Shown: positions 16,262-24,813, counted from the stretch's first letter. The stretch is DNA of 64,000 nt from Actinomycetota bacterium (GCA_003134505.1 PLBK01000003.1:1-64000), one strand, 5' to 3'. Numbers and translations are program-made. The notes: generated by a model not told the origin, from the letters alone.

Positions 16262-18121
16262 GTGCGCAGGCTCGTCCGGCTGAACCTGCGGACCGCGATC
16301 GCGTTCGGGATCGCGGGCTTCTTCCTCGGCGCCTGGGTCGGCCGCGAGATCGCCGCGGGCCATGACTACCTGATCGGCACCGACCAGGACGACGTCGCCG
16401 TGTTCATGGGCTTCCTGTTCGCGACGATCGGCTGGCTGGCGGGGCTCGGCTTCTTCAACTACCCGGTCTCACGCCTGCTCGGCCGGCCGGCCGGCTACCC
16501 CGTCGAGGAGGCCAAGGGGACGGCGCGCTACTTCCGGATGTCGACCGACCACAAGGTGATCGGCATCCAGTACTTCTTCGGCGTCGGCGCGTTCTTCCTG
16601 ATCGGCGGGCTGAACGCGATGCTGATCCGCACCGAGCTGCTGACGCCGAACGAGAAAGCATTTCCGGCGGGCCAGTACCTGACCCTGGTCGGCCTGCACG
16701 GGACGATGATGATCATGATGACGTCGGCCTTCATCCTGGGGCCGTTCGGCAATTACTTCGTGCCCCTGATGATCGGCGCCAGGCGCATGGCCTTCCCGCG
16801 GATCGAGGCGATGACGTTCTGGCTGACGCCGCTCGCCGGGCTCGTGTTGATGTCGGCAATCGCCTGGAACGGCTTCCCGACCGGCTGGACCGGCTACGCA
16901 CCCCTCGCCGACCAGGCGCGCGCCGGGATGGACGCCTACATCTTCGCCTTCATGCTGATCGGGATCTCGCTCTGCCTGAACGGCCTCAACCTGATGGCGA
17001 CGATCCTGACCATGCGCGCGCCGGGGATGACGTGGACGCGGCTGCCGATCTTCGTCTGGGGCGTCCTCTCCACGTCGATCCTGATGGTGCTCGCCTCGCC
17101 GGTGCTGCTCGCGGCGCTGCTGATGGGGATGCTCGATCGCACGGCGAACACGGGCTTCTATCTCGCGAGCACCGGCGGCAGCGCCTACCTGTACGAGAAC
17201 CTGTTCTGGTTCTTCGGGCACCCGGAGGTCTACATCCTGGCGCTGCCCGGCTTCGGGATCGTGCTCGAGATCCTGCCCGTGTTCACGCGCAAGCCGCTCT
17301 GGGGCTACAAGCTCGCCGTCGCCGGGATGCTCGGCGTCGCCTTCCTGAGCTTCTTCGTCTGGCAGCACCACCTCTTCGTGAGCGGCATCAATTCGACGCT
17401 GCGGCCCTTCTACATGCTGACCACGGAGATGATCTCCGTGCCCACCGGGATCATCTTCCTGAACGGGATCGGCACGCTCTGGCTCGCGAAGATGCGCTAC
17501 ACGGTGCCGATGCTGTTCTCGCTCGCCTTCTTCTTCAACTTCCTGATCGGCGGGCTCTCGGGAATCTTTCTGTCCGACGTGCCGAGCGACGTGACGACCC
17601 ACGGCTCGTACTTCACGATGGCGCACTTCCACTACACGATCATGGGCGGGCTCGTCTTCGCGTTCTTCGCCGCCACGTACTACTGGCTCCCGAAGATGAC
17701 CGGCCTCGTGCTGAACGAGAAGCTCGGGAAGATCCACTTCTGGACGATGTTCGTCTTCTTCAACCTGACCTTCTTCCCGCTGTTCGCAGCCGGCTTCCTC
17801 GACATGCCGCGCCGCGTCTCGACCTACGCGCCGCATCTCCAGGTGATCAACGACCTCGTCTCGTCCGCGGCGTTTTGCCTCGGGATCTCGATGCTGATCT
17901 TCGTCGGGAACCTGATCTACTCGCTGGTCTTCGCACGGATCCCGGCCGAGCAGAACCCGTGGCACTCGCGCGGCCTCGAGTGGCAGGTGCCGACGCCGGT
18001 GCCGCTGCACAACTTCGACGAGATCCCCGAGATCACCGGCGACCCCTACGACTACGGCGTGCCGGGGGCACCGCCCGTGGCCCGGCTGAGGCCCGCGAGC
18101 GCGCCGGCGAGGGCCCGCTGA
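16262..18121 (+). CDS. coxA: Cytochrome c oxidase subunit I
   Basis: The catalytic haem-copper subunit (619 aa) reduces O2 to water and pumps protons. Low-spin haem ligand H146 (GLHGTMMI), CuB ligands H320, H369 and H370, the cross-linked Y324 with E322 (FFGHPEVYIL, A1-type signature), and H455/H457 (AHFHYTI) are intact. The first about 95 residues carry two extra membrane helices before the canonical STDHKVIG start, an N-terminal extension. GTG at 16,262 is taken because the extension has no internal stop and the gene packs directly after coxB. Confidence 0.96.
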   Translation: MRRLVRLNLRTAIAFGIAGFFLGAWVGREIAAGHDYLIGTDQDDVAVFMGFLFATIGWLAGLGFFNYPVSRLLGRPAGYPVEEAKGTARYFRMSTDHKVIGIQYFFGVGAFFLIGGLNAMLIRTELLTPNEKAFPAGQYLTLVGLHGTMMIMMTSAFILGPFGNYFVPLMIGARRMAFPRIEAMTFWLTPLAGLVLMSAIAWNGFPTGWTGYAPLADQARAGMDAYIFAFMLIGISLCLNGLNLMATILTMRAPGMTWTRLPIFVWGVLSTSILMVLASPVLLAALLMGMLDRTANTGFYLASTGGSAYLYENLFWFFGHPEVYILALPGFGIVLEILPVFTRKPLWGYKLAVAGMLGVAFLSFFVWQHHLFVSGINSTLRPFYMLTTEMISVPTGIIFLNGIGTLWLAKMRYTVPMLFSLAFFFNFLIGGLSGIFLSDVPSDVTTHGSYFTMAHFHYTIMGGLVFAFFAATYYWLPKMTGLVLNEKLGKIHFWTMFVFFNLTFFPLFAAGFLDMPRRVSTYAPHLQVINDLVSSAAFCLGISMLIFVGNLIYSLVFARIPAEQNPWHSRGLEWQVPTPVPLHNFDEIPEITGDPYDYGVPGAPPVARLRPASAPARAR

Positions 18122-18122
18122 C

Positions 18123-18734
18123 GTGAGCGCAGAGCCGACGACCACGTGGATCCCGGCGGAGAACCCGGAGCTCGAGGCGAGGATCGTCTCGCTCGGCTCC
18201 TACCTGCTCTCGGCCGCGACGACGTTCTTCTTCATCTCCTTCCTGTTCGCGTTCCTCTACCTCCGGGCGCTGAACTCGAACGGGCTCTGGGGCGGGCCGA
18301 AGCCGGGCCACCACGTGCCGACCACGACCACCTCGGGGATCGCGATCCTGGCGTGCGTGCTCGTCAGCGTCCTGCTCGTCCGCCTCGCGCTCGTCGAACT
18401 GCGCGGCAGCACTCGCGCGCTGTGGTGGCCCGCCTGCGCGGGCGCGCTGCTGCTCGGGCTGGCCGCGGTTGCGATCCAGTGCTGGCAGTACACGGATCTC
18501 GGCTTCGGAACCGAGGAGGGCGGCTACGCGAGCGTGTACCTCGGCTGGACGGGCTTCTTCACGATCTTCACCTTCGGCGCGATGCTCTGGCTGGAGACGA
18601 TCCTGGCAACCGCGCGCCGCGCGCCGGCCAAGGCGCCGGAGGTCGAGAAGAGCGTCGCGAGCTTCTCGGTCTTCTGGGCGACGCTCGGGCTGGTCGAGAT
18701 CGCAGCCTTCATCCTGCTCTACGGAGTCAAATGA
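18123..18734 (+). CDS. coxC: Cytochrome c oxidase subunit III
   Basis: A 203-aa, five-helix protein of the CoxC/CtaE family, which stabilises subunit I and the proton-uptake path. The length matches the short five-helix class. Motifs include SYLLSAATTFFFISFLFAF, the acidic stretch EEGGYASVYLGWTGF and a C-terminal helix with W and E. The GTG at 18,123 is 1 nt after the coxA stop. Confidence 0.92.
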   Translation: MSAEPTTTWIPAENPELEARIVSLGSYLLSAATTFFFISFLFAFLYLRALNSNGLWGGPKPGHHVPTTTTSGIAILACVLVSVLLVRLALVELRGSTRALWWPACAGALLLGLAAVAIQCWQYTDLGFGTEEGGYASVYLGWTGFFTIFTFGAMLWLETILATARRAPAKAPEVEKSVASFSVFWATLGLVEIAAFILLYGVK

Positions 18735-18853
18735 ACGTCGACGCCGGCACCACCATGACGCTCGTGATCCCGCTGTCGCTCCTCTTCGCCGTGCTCGGGT
18801 GGTGGTGGTACCTCGTGCACCGGGCCCGGCGCCGCAACCCGCCGGGCAGCTAA
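18731..18853 (+). CDS. Small single-helix membrane subunit of the oxidase
   Basis: A 40-aa peptide that overlaps the coxC stop by 4 nt (ATGA). It has one helix (VIPLSLLFAVLGWWWYLVH) followed by a positive tail (RARRRNPPGS), giving an N-out orientation. Position suggests a subunit-IV-like peptide of the oxidase. It is easily missed because of its length. Confidence 0.6.
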   Translation: MNVDAGTTMTLVIPLSLLFAVLGWWWYLVHRARRRNPPGS

Positions 18854-18863
18854 AGAGAACTCG

Positions 18864-19712
18864 GTGCGCTGGGTCCTGGACCCCAGCCTGCTCTCGGTCC
18901 TCGTGGTCGTGGGCACGCTCCTCTACGCGGTCGGCCTGCGGCGGCGGCTCGCCCTGGGCAGGCGGAGACCGGAGCTCGTCCGCCGGACGGCGCTGTTCGC
19001 CGTCGCGCTCGTCCTGATCGACCTCGTGCTCTCCCCCGCCTTCGACCGCTACGCGGCCGAGTCGCTGACCATGCACATGCTGCAGCACGTCGTCCTGATG
19101 ACGGTCGTGCCCCCGCTCGTCGTCCTGGCGGCGCCCTGGCTCACGATCTGGCGCGCCGTGCCGCTCGATTCGCGCCGCTCGCTCGCCCACGGCGTGGTCG
19201 CGCTGCCCGCCGTCGTGCGACGCGGGCTGCGTGGGCTCGTCGCGCCGCTCCCGGCCTTCCTCGCGATCACCGCCGACCTCGCCGTCTGGCACGTCCCCTG
19301 GCTGTACGACCTGACCCTGACCAACACGGTCGTCCACGACGTGGAGCACGCGTCCTTTCTCGTTTTCGGAACACTGTTCTGGATCCCGATCCTCGACTCG
19401 CCGCCGCTCCACGCGCGGCTCGGGCAACTGCAGCGCGCCGCCTACGCGACCGCGGGCGCGGCGACCGGCTGGGTGCTCGCGCTCGTGCTCGCCTTCGCCC
19501 CCACGCCGCTGTATCCGGCGTACGCGGCGCTGCACCACCGCCTGGGCGGGCTGTCGGCGCTCGGCGACCAGCAGTTCGCGGCCGGAGTGATGCTCGGGAT
19601 CGGCTCGATCCCGATCACGGTCGCCGTCTTCGTGTTCATCTACCGCTGGCTCGACGAGGAGCGGCCGGCCAGCACGCGGCGGACAGCGCTGACCACGTCG
19701 CCTGAGCGGTAG
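18864..19712 (+). CDS. ctaG: Cytochrome c oxidase assembly protein CtaG (caa3_CtaG family)
   Basis: This 282-aa protein has about seven membrane helices and belongs to the CtaG family needed for active haem-copper oxidase in Gram-positive bacteria. Conserved histidines expected to bind copper appear in MHMLQHVVLM, DVEHASFL and WHVPWL. GTG at 18,864 follows the small subunit gene by 10 nt. Its last 73 nt overlap the 3' end of the convergent Sco gene. Confidence 0.9.
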   Translation: MRWVLDPSLLSVLVVVGTLLYAVGLRRRLALGRRRPELVRRTALFAVALVLIDLVLSPAFDRYAAESLTMHMLQHVVLMTVVPPLVVLAAPWLTIWRAVPLDSRRSLAHGVVALPAVVRRGLRGLVAPLPAFLAITADLAVWHVPWLYDLTLTNTVVHDVEHASFLVFGTLFWIPILDSPPLHARLGQLQRAAYATAGAATGWVLALVLAFAPTPLYPAYAALHHRLGGLSALGDQQFAAGVMLGIGSIPITVAVFVFIYRWLDEERPASTRRTALTTSPER

Positions 19713-20344
19713 GGGAAGACGAAGAGCGCGCGCTCGTAGCCGGCCGGGTCGATCACGTAAGCGGCCTCGGTGTGGTCGACCGTGTGGACGGTCACGCCGG
19801 CGAGCGTCTTCGTGTGCACGCGGACGCCGATCGCGTACTGCTGCCACACCCGCGCCAGCGGCGCGTAGCGGCCGAGGGCCCAGCGCCACGCGGGGACGAG
19901 CCGCCATCTGACGGCGTCGAGGCGCAGGTTCGAAGGCGCCTGGCCCCAGGGATTCACGCTGACCGCGACGATGGCGGGCCGTGTCGAGGCCGGGAACTGC
20001 GCCGGCACGTCGTTCAAGACCTTGGCCTCGAGCGGGCAGAGGTTGCGGCAGACCGGGTCGATGAAGGCCAGGATCACCGGCCGGCCGCGCAGCGAGCGCA
20101 TGCTGATCGTCCGGCCGGCCTGGTCGCGAAGCGTGAAGTCGGGCGCGCGGCGGGCTCCGGCCGGCCAGGTGATGCCCGGATCGTCGGGAGCCGTGGCCGT
20201 GACGTTCGTGCTCCCGCCCGACTGGTTCGCGACCGCGACGCCGATCCCGACGCCGGCGCCGACCGTGAGCGCGGCGGCGAAGAGTGCGACCTTCAGCCAC
20301 GGGAACCGGTTCGATGACGGACTGGCGCTCACGTGCCGGAGCAC
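19640..20344 (-). CDS. SCO1/SenC-family copper chaperone
   Basis: A 234-aa thioredoxin-fold protein that loads CuA or maintains its cysteines in oxidase assembly. It has one N-terminal anchor helix (WLKVALFAAALTVGAGVGIG), then PDFTLRDQAG, the copper site CX3C at C99 and C103 (DPVCRNLCPLE) and H191 (VDHTEAAYVIDP). The GTG at 20,344 gives the listed length; a GTG four codons later is equally possible. It converges on ctaG, so the overlap could give antisense control. Confidence 0.9.
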   Translation of the reverse strand: MLRHVSASPSSNRFPWLKVALFAAALTVGAGVGIGVAVANQSGGSTNVTATAPDDPGITWPAGARRAPDFTLRDQAGRTISMRSLRGRPVILAFIDPVCRNLCPLEAKVLNDVPAQFPASTRPAIVAVSVNPWGQAPSNLRLDAVRWRLVPAWRWALGRYAPLARVWQQYAIGVRVHTKTLAGVTVHTVDHTEAAYVIDPAGYERALFVFPYRSGDVVSAVRRVLAGRSSSSQR

Positions 20345-20359
20345 GGAGCCTAGCTGGAC

Positions 20360-20750
20360 TGACTGCAGACCTTCGAGACGGCTGATCGCGTCCGGCCCTC
20401 CGGCGAGGCTTGTGGTCGACCAAGACCAGCTGCGCCAAGGAGGCCCGGATGCTTGACGCAGTTTGCCCGCCGTGACGGATGCGCTTCTCGTTCGAGTCGC
20501 GCTGCAGGATCGTGCAGTTGATCATCGATGGTGAAGGTCCGCAGGCGGCCGCGGCCGCCTGCGGACCCAGCCGCGCGACCGGCTACCGGCTCTGGCACCG
20601 CTATTGCCAGGGGGCTGGGCCGCACTCGACGACCGGCCTTCGACGCCGAGGCGTCAGCCGCGGCGGCTCTCGCCCGAGGCTGAGCAGGAGATTCTTGCTT
20701 GGCGTGAACGGAACGAGAGCCGCGCGAGCGTGGGGACTACCGTCTGTTCT
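20360..20750 (+). mobile_element. Degraded IS481-family insertion sequence relic
   Basis: A stretch between sco and the PEP-mutase gene carries the left part of an IS481-type element: an about 120-nt leader, then the start of a transposase with a frameshift. No right end, DDE catalytic domain or matching terminal repeat is present. It marks an old insertion or rearrangement about 1.8 kb before the eCIS cluster. Confidence 0.7.
20479..20738 (+). pseudogene. Truncated, frameshifted IS481 transposase
   Basis: The N-terminal helix-turn-helix of IS481 transposases is readable from MRFSFESRCRIVQLI through ACGPSRATGYRLWHRY. Around 20,605-20,615 (a run of five G) the frame shifts and continues as GGWAALDDRPSTPRRQ, then RRLSPEAEQEILAWRERN. 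The rest of the about 300-aa protein, including the DDE triad, is absent. The following gene starts about 28 nt later. Non-functional. Confidence 0.8.
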
Positions 20751-20765
20751 GATCTACTTGGGGCC

Positions 20766-21587
20766 ATGTCGGCCACCGGCCCGAGCGATCGGTGCGCCCG
20801 CTTCCGCGAGCTGCACGCCCGCGAGCAGCTGTTCGTGATGCCCAATCCGTGGGACATCGGCTCGGCGCGGCTGCTCGCTTCGCTCGGCTTCGAGGCGCTC
20901 GCGACGACCAGCGCCGGGTTCGCGTGGTCGCTCGGCAAGCTCGACCAGCGCGTGACCCGCGACGAGTTGGTCGCCCACGTGGCGAGCCTGGCCGCAGTCA
21001 CCCCGCTCCCGCTGAACGTCGACAGCGAGCGCTGCTATCCGGACGATCCCGGAGGCGTCGCCCAGACCGTGGCGCTGCTCGCCGAGGCCGGCGCGGCCGG
21101 CTGCTCGATCGAGGACTACGACCCGGCCGCCGACCGGATCGACGACGTCGAGGTCGCGGCGGAACGAGTCGCCGTGGCTGCGGAGGCCACGCACAGCCTG
21201 GCCGACCCGATGGTGCTCACGGGACGCTGTGAGAACCACATCCGCGGCGTCGACGACGTCGACGACACGATCGCCCGCCTGATCGCCTACCGCGACGCCG
21301 GCGCGGACTGCGTGTACGCGCCGGGGCTGAGCACGCTCGACCAGATCACGGCCGTGATCGAGGCGGTCAGCGTGCCGGTGAACGTCCTGGCGCTGCCGAG
21401 CGGCCCTACCGTCGCCGAGCTTGCGTCCGTCGGCGTGCGCCGGGTCTCGACCGGAGGAGCGCTGGCCCGGGGGGCCTACGGCGCGCTGCTGGCAGGCGCG
21501 CAGGAGCTGCTGAGCGAAGGCACGTCCAGGTACGCAGCCGGTGCTGCCTCGAGCGCCGCGCTCGAGTCCGCGTTCGATCCTCGCTAG
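20766..21587 (+). CDS. Isocitrate lyase/PEP mutase superfamily protein
   Basis: A 273-aa TIM-barrel protein of the ICL/PEPM family, which makes or breaks C-C or P-C bonds in alpha-oxo acid substrates. Typical motifs: MPNPWDIGSARLLASLGF, ATTSAGFAWSLG, PLNVDSERCYPDD (acidic Mg site), GCSIEDYDP, and a loop with GRCENH in place of the KKCGH motif of isocitrate lyase, which points away from true isocitrate lyase. The exact substrate is unknown; a 2,3-dimethylmalate or oxaloacetate type lyase is possible. The stop overlaps the convergent regulator's stop at a CTAG. Confidence 0.85.
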   Translation: MSATGPSDRCARFRELHAREQLFVMPNPWDIGSARLLASLGFEALATTSAGFAWSLGKLDQRVTRDELVAHVASLAAVTPLPLNVDSERCYPDDPGGVAQTVALLAEAGAAGCSIEDYDPAADRIDDVEVAAERVAVAAEATHSLADPMVLTGRCENHIRGVDDVDDTIARLIAYRDAGADCVYAPGLSTLDQITAVIEAVSVPVNVLALPSGPTVAELASVGVRRVSTGGALARGAYGALLAGAQELLSEGTSRYAAGAASSAALESAFDPR

Positions 21588-22306
21588 CGCGGCGCGGGAA
21601 CGTCCCGACGATCGCCGCCGTCACGAGGCGGCCTCGCCACTCCTCGGCCCCGTGACGTCTTCCGAGCCCAGGCCGCCGCCTCGGCGCGGCGGTGCACTCC
21701 CAGCTTCTCGAGCACGTTGTGCACGTGATTCTTGACGGTCGCGACCTCGATCACGAGGCGCTGCGCGATCTGCTTGTTGGACAACCCCTCGTCGATCAGA
21801 TCGACGACCTCGCGCTCGCGACGAGTCAGCCGGGCCCGGCGCTCGGAGGACGCGTCGGAGGTCCGCCTCGCCAGGCGCCGCATCAGCGCTGCGGCGATCT
21901 GCGGCGAGCACGGCATCCCGCCTCCGTCGACGGTCTCGATCGTCCGAACGAGGTCTTCGAGGGCGTCTTCCCGCGTGACGTATCCCGATGCCCCCAGCTC
22001 TGCACAGGCGATCACCTCTTCCTCCGTCCCCGCGAGGCCGAAGGCAATGACCGCTGCGTCCGGCAGGCGATCGAGGAGCATCCCGATCGCCGCGACGCCC
22101 TCCGCGCCTCCGACGTCGAGGAGCACGAGGTCGGCCGGGCAGACCTCGAGGGCGGCGACCGCCGCGCTGACATCGGCGGCGTTGCCGACGACGTCGACCC
22201 CCGCCTGGCGGAGCAGATCCGTCAAGCCCTCCCGGTAGATCCGGATCTCGTCGAGGACGAAGACGCTGATCGGGCGCGACCTCAACGTGCCGACTGTCCG
22301 AGCCAT
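21584..22306 (-). CDS. LuxR-type (NarL/FixJ) response regulator with atypical receiver
   Basis: 240 aa: receiver domain at about 12-130 and a LuxR helix-turn-helix at about 155-215 (LTRREREVVDLIDEGLSNKQ then TVKNHVHNVLEKLG). D64 in LLDVGG occupies the phosphoacceptor position, and D19/E20 form the acidic pair. The conserved receiver lysine is replaced (GYVTRED in place of GYLLKD), so phosphorylation may not be the signal. No histidine kinase lies nearby. It is transcribed divergently from the eCIS locus, with a 245-nt shared upstream region, and is the best candidate eCIS regulator. Confidence 0.85.
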   Translation of the reverse strand: MARTVGTLRSRPISVFVLDEIRIYREGLTDLLRQAGVDVVGNAADVSAAVAALEVCPADLVLLDVGGAEGVAAIGMLLDRLPDAAVIAFGLAGTEEEVIACAELGASGYVTREDALEDLVRTIETVDGGGMPCSPQIAAALMRRLARRTSDASSERRARLTRREREVVDLIDEGLSNKQIAQRLVIEVATVKNHVHNVLEKLGVHRRAEAAAWARKTSRGRGVARPPRDGGDRRDVPAPR

Positions 22307-22551
22307 GACGGGCCGACCGGCTGCCGCAGTAACTGACCTGCAAATCTCACTGGCTCCCCACCAGATCGACGCTTGCCGTTACCGCGAGGAGAATGGCATT
22401 GGCTCTTGCCCGCGTCAAGTTTCGCCAATCGTGCTCACATATCCGCTCCGCCATTTGCAAGGCACAACGCCCTGTGGAACGATGCCGCAGTCACGACAAA
22501 GAGGTGAGTCGTTGTGAGCCGGGATCCGATGCCGACCGACCTGGGAGGGAG
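22307..22551. promoter_or_regulatory. Divergent control region of the LuxR regulator and eCIS locus
   Basis: This 245-nt gap is visibly less GC-rich than its surroundings and has no convincing gene. It should hold promoters for both directions. A weak sigma70-like pair on the plus strand is TTGCAA (22,455-22,460) and AACGAT (22,478-22,483) with a 17-nt spacer. GGGAGGGAG immediately precedes the ATG at 22,552. I saw no strong palindrome. Confidence 0.5.
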
Positions 22552-24303
22552 ATGAGAACGACCGCGCAGCCCCGTGAGAACGCGGTTGCAACCCACCCCC
22601 GGCCACTCCATCCGCTCGGCCGCGGGCGGCCGCTCGAGCCCGCCGTCCGCAAGCCCTTCGAGGGGGCGTTCGGGCACGACTTCGCAGGCGTGCGCGTCCA
22701 CGCCGACGATGAGGGCGCCCGCTCGGCGGCCGCGATGGGCGCGACGGCGTACGCGCAGGGTCGAGACATCGCCTTCGCGCAGGGCGCGTACGAGCCCGGC
22801 ACGGCTCTCGGCCGCCGGCTGATCTCCCACGAGCTCGCTCACGTCGTGCAGTACGACCGGGCGAACGCGTCGTCGAATCGGCCCGGCCTCGCACAGGTGG
22901 CCGACACCGTATCGCCGGCCGAGCGAGCCGCCGACCGGGCGTCAGACGCGATCGCGGCTGGCCGGCCGGCGCCGAAACTCGAGCGGTTCGCCACCGGCGA
23001 GGCCGGCGCAGTCCACCGACAGGCGGCCCCATCCGGCGGGAGCGGGAGCGGGGGCGCGGGCTCGGCCGAGCCGAGTGGAGATCCGTTGCTCGTGCTGCAG
23101 TTCCCGATCACGCCTCTGAACTTCCAGCTTCCGGTGAGCGGCCCCTCAAGCATCTTCGTCGTCCCGCCGCTGGGAGCGCGAAGCACCTCGCTGGACCAGG
23201 CCGCGCAGCCGAATGTCGCCGCCGGCCTCAATCTCGTTCTGCACCGGAGCCTCAGCGGAATCCAGCTGGGATTCGAGAGCGGGCTGTTCGGTCAAGCGGG
23301 GCCGACGTTCAGCCTGAACGGGTCGAGCCTGCCGACGGCGGGGCCCGCGCCCGGACGAGCCACGCGCTACACCGGCCGGAACGCGCAGCTCTACGTCCAG
23401 CCTGCCCTGATCGTGTACACCCGGCCCGAGCACGCAGCTCGGAGCATCTGGGCATTCGGTGCCGACCAGTTCGCCGTCATCGCCCAGCCCGGCCTGGGCC
23501 GAACCTGGAGCGACGTGCTCGGCCTCACCGGGAATGCCTACACGGTCCAGGGCGGCCCGCAATGGACCTACAACCTGTCATCCACGTGGCAGTTGACAGG
23601 CGCCGTCCTGGGCGGCTACACCTGGTCGCGCCCGGACCCGGTTCCGGCAGGCAGTCCGGGCGGGCCTGTCGGTCCCTCCGGCAACTGGTTCGTAGGGCTC
23701 GCGATCGGCGTCCAACCTGTCTTCAACGTGGCCCACTACCGCAGGAGGCCGGAGCCGACCGAGACGCCCGGCGGCCACTCACCGGCGCCGGCCCCCGAGC
23801 ATCAGACGCCTGAACCGACACCCGACGCGACACCCCAGCCGGCGCCGAGCACGTCTACTGGCACGCCGGACCAGTCCGACCAGCCTCCGCCACCGGCTCC
23901 GCTCCCGGCCCTCCCACCTCTCGTCGAGATCTTCTTCCACCAGGATCGGCCGCTCGCCGGCCAGGGGGCGGGCGCCGCCGGCGCGCTCACTGCGGAGGGC
24001 GTGACCAACCTGGCGGCGCTCCGGCAGACGCTCCACGACGACTCGACGCTCAAGCTGCAGCTGATCGGCTCGGCGTCGAGAGAAGGTGCGCCGGAGTACA
24101 ACTACGACCTCGGCCTGCGCCGGGCGGAGTGGCTCGCCGGCGTGCTCGGAATCGGTCTCGACCGTCTCGTCGATCCGGCCGAGGACGACCTCCGCTCCGG
24201 CTGCCGTCACGCCCGGACCGGCATCGTCTCGTGCGGAGCCGAGAGCGCCCGGGAGACGGTCGACGGCCGCGATCGGCGCGTGCTCGTCCGTTGGTTCCGC
24301 TGA
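22552..24303 (+). CDS. eCIS-associated DUF4157 protein with beta-rich middle and OmpA-like C-terminus
   Basis: 583 aa without a signal peptide. Residues about 30-105 are a DUF4157 domain, a hallmark of eCIS loci: PFEGAFGHDFAGVRVHAD and the HExxH motif at 93-97 (ISHELAHVVQY). Residues about 190-400 are beta-rich with alternating aromatic and polar residues, like membrane beta-barrel strands. A Pro/Thr-rich linker follows (about 405-455). Residues about 458-583 resemble an OmpA/MotB peptidoglycan-binding domain (LKLQLIGSASREGAPEYNYD, LGLRRAEWLAGVL). The start is fixed by GGGAGGGAG. It could be a loaded effector or an envelope anchor; function is inferred only. Confidence 0.7.
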   Translation: MRTTAQPRENAVATHPRPLHPLGRGRPLEPAVRKPFEGAFGHDFAGVRVHADDEGARSAAAMGATAYAQGRDIAFAQGAYEPGTALGRRLISHELAHVVQYDRANASSNRPGLAQVADTVSPAERAADRASDAIAAGRPAPKLERFATGEAGAVHRQAAPSGGSGSGGAGSAEPSGDPLLVLQFPITPLNFQLPVSGPSSIFVVPPLGARSTSLDQAAQPNVAAGLNLVLHRSLSGIQLGFESGLFGQAGPTFSLNGSSLPTAGPAPGRATRYTGRNAQLYVQPALIVYTRPEHAARSIWAFGADQFAVIAQPGLGRTWSDVLGLTGNAYTVQGGPQWTYNLSSTWQLTGAVLGGYTWSRPDPVPAGSPGGPVGPSGNWFVGLAIGVQPVFNVAHYRRRPEPTETPGGHSPAPAPEHQTPEPTPDATPQPAPSTSTGTPDQSDQPPPPAPLPALPPLVEIFFHQDRPLAGQGAGAAGALTAEGVTNLAALRQTLHDDSTLKLQLIGSASREGAPEYNYDLGLRRAEWLAGVLGIGLDRLVDPAEDDLRSGCRHARTGIVSCGAESARETVDGRDRRVLVRWFR

Positions 24304-24447
24304 CCTCGCCGCGCCGGCTCGAGATCTAGATCCCGGGGGCTCGTCCGCCCCGAAGGTGTAGGCCCCCGCCTGGACCGAAGATAGGCCGCCCGGTCCATTC
24401 ACGACCCGGCGGCCGGCCCGAAGAATCGTCGGCATCCGGAGAGTTCG

Positions 24448-24813
24448 TTGACCGACTCGGTCGAGGTCCTCCTCGTCCGCCTGCCGCGCGTGCTGAGCGA
24501 CATCATCAGCGGGGTTCTGACTGCCGAGCCCGGGGTGAAGGTCCGACTCGAGGAGACGCCGCGCCGTGACGTGACGGAGTCCGTGCTCGAGGCGGCGCCC
24601 GATGTCGCGATCGTCAGCAGCGACTCGCCGGATCTGCACCAGAGGTGGGATGACCTGCTCGGCGAGCTGCCGCGGCTGAAGATCCTGACCATCGTCGACG
24701 ACGGCCGGCTGGGGTTCCTCTACGAGTTGCGCCCGTGCCGGGTCCCGCTCGGCGAGGTCTCGGCGCAGACGCTGCTCGACGCGGTGCGGACGGCGAAGGC
24801 CGTCGCTCGATGA
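24448..24813 (+). CDS. Stand-alone pseudo-receiver (CheY-like) protein
   Basis: This 121-aa single-domain protein follows the receiver pattern: VEVLLVRLPRVLSDIISGVL, a central VAIVSSDSPDL strand where the phospho-Asp should be, LKILTIVDDGR and a C-terminal helix. No clear acidic pair and no canonical Asp-x-x-Met-Pro are present, so it is probably not phosphorylated. The TTG at 24,448 is preceded by GGAGAG. It overlaps the glycosyltransferase start by 4 nt (ATGA). It may partner with the LuxR-type regulator upstream. Confidence 0.55.
   Translation: MTDSVEVLLVRLPRVLSDIISGVLTAEPGVKVRLEETPRRDVTESVLEAAPDVAIVSSDSPDLHQRWDDLLGELPRLKILTIVDDGRLGFLYELRPCRVPLGEVSAQTLLDAVRTAKAVAR

Noticed and set aside
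20360-20750. Active insertion sequence
   Set aside because: The transposase is frameshifted and lacks its catalytic domain, and no second terminal repeat was found.
22825-22860. Active metalloprotease assignment for the DUF4157 domain of the first eCIS gene
   Set aside because: HExxH is part of the DUF4157 domain motif and alone does not show protease activity; no third ligand or Met-turn is seen, unlike in the fusion protein at 34,631.
93-24303. tRNA or rRNA genes in the small gaps of the left third
   Set aside because: All gaps were read through; none has a tRNA cloverleaf or CCA end, and none is long enough for rRNA.
24304-24447. Terminator between the first eCIS gene and the pseudo-receiver gene
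   Set aside because: Only short stems are possible (GGGGC/GCCCC; GGACCG/CGGTCC with a long loop) and no T tract follows, so I could not call a terminator or separate transcription units.
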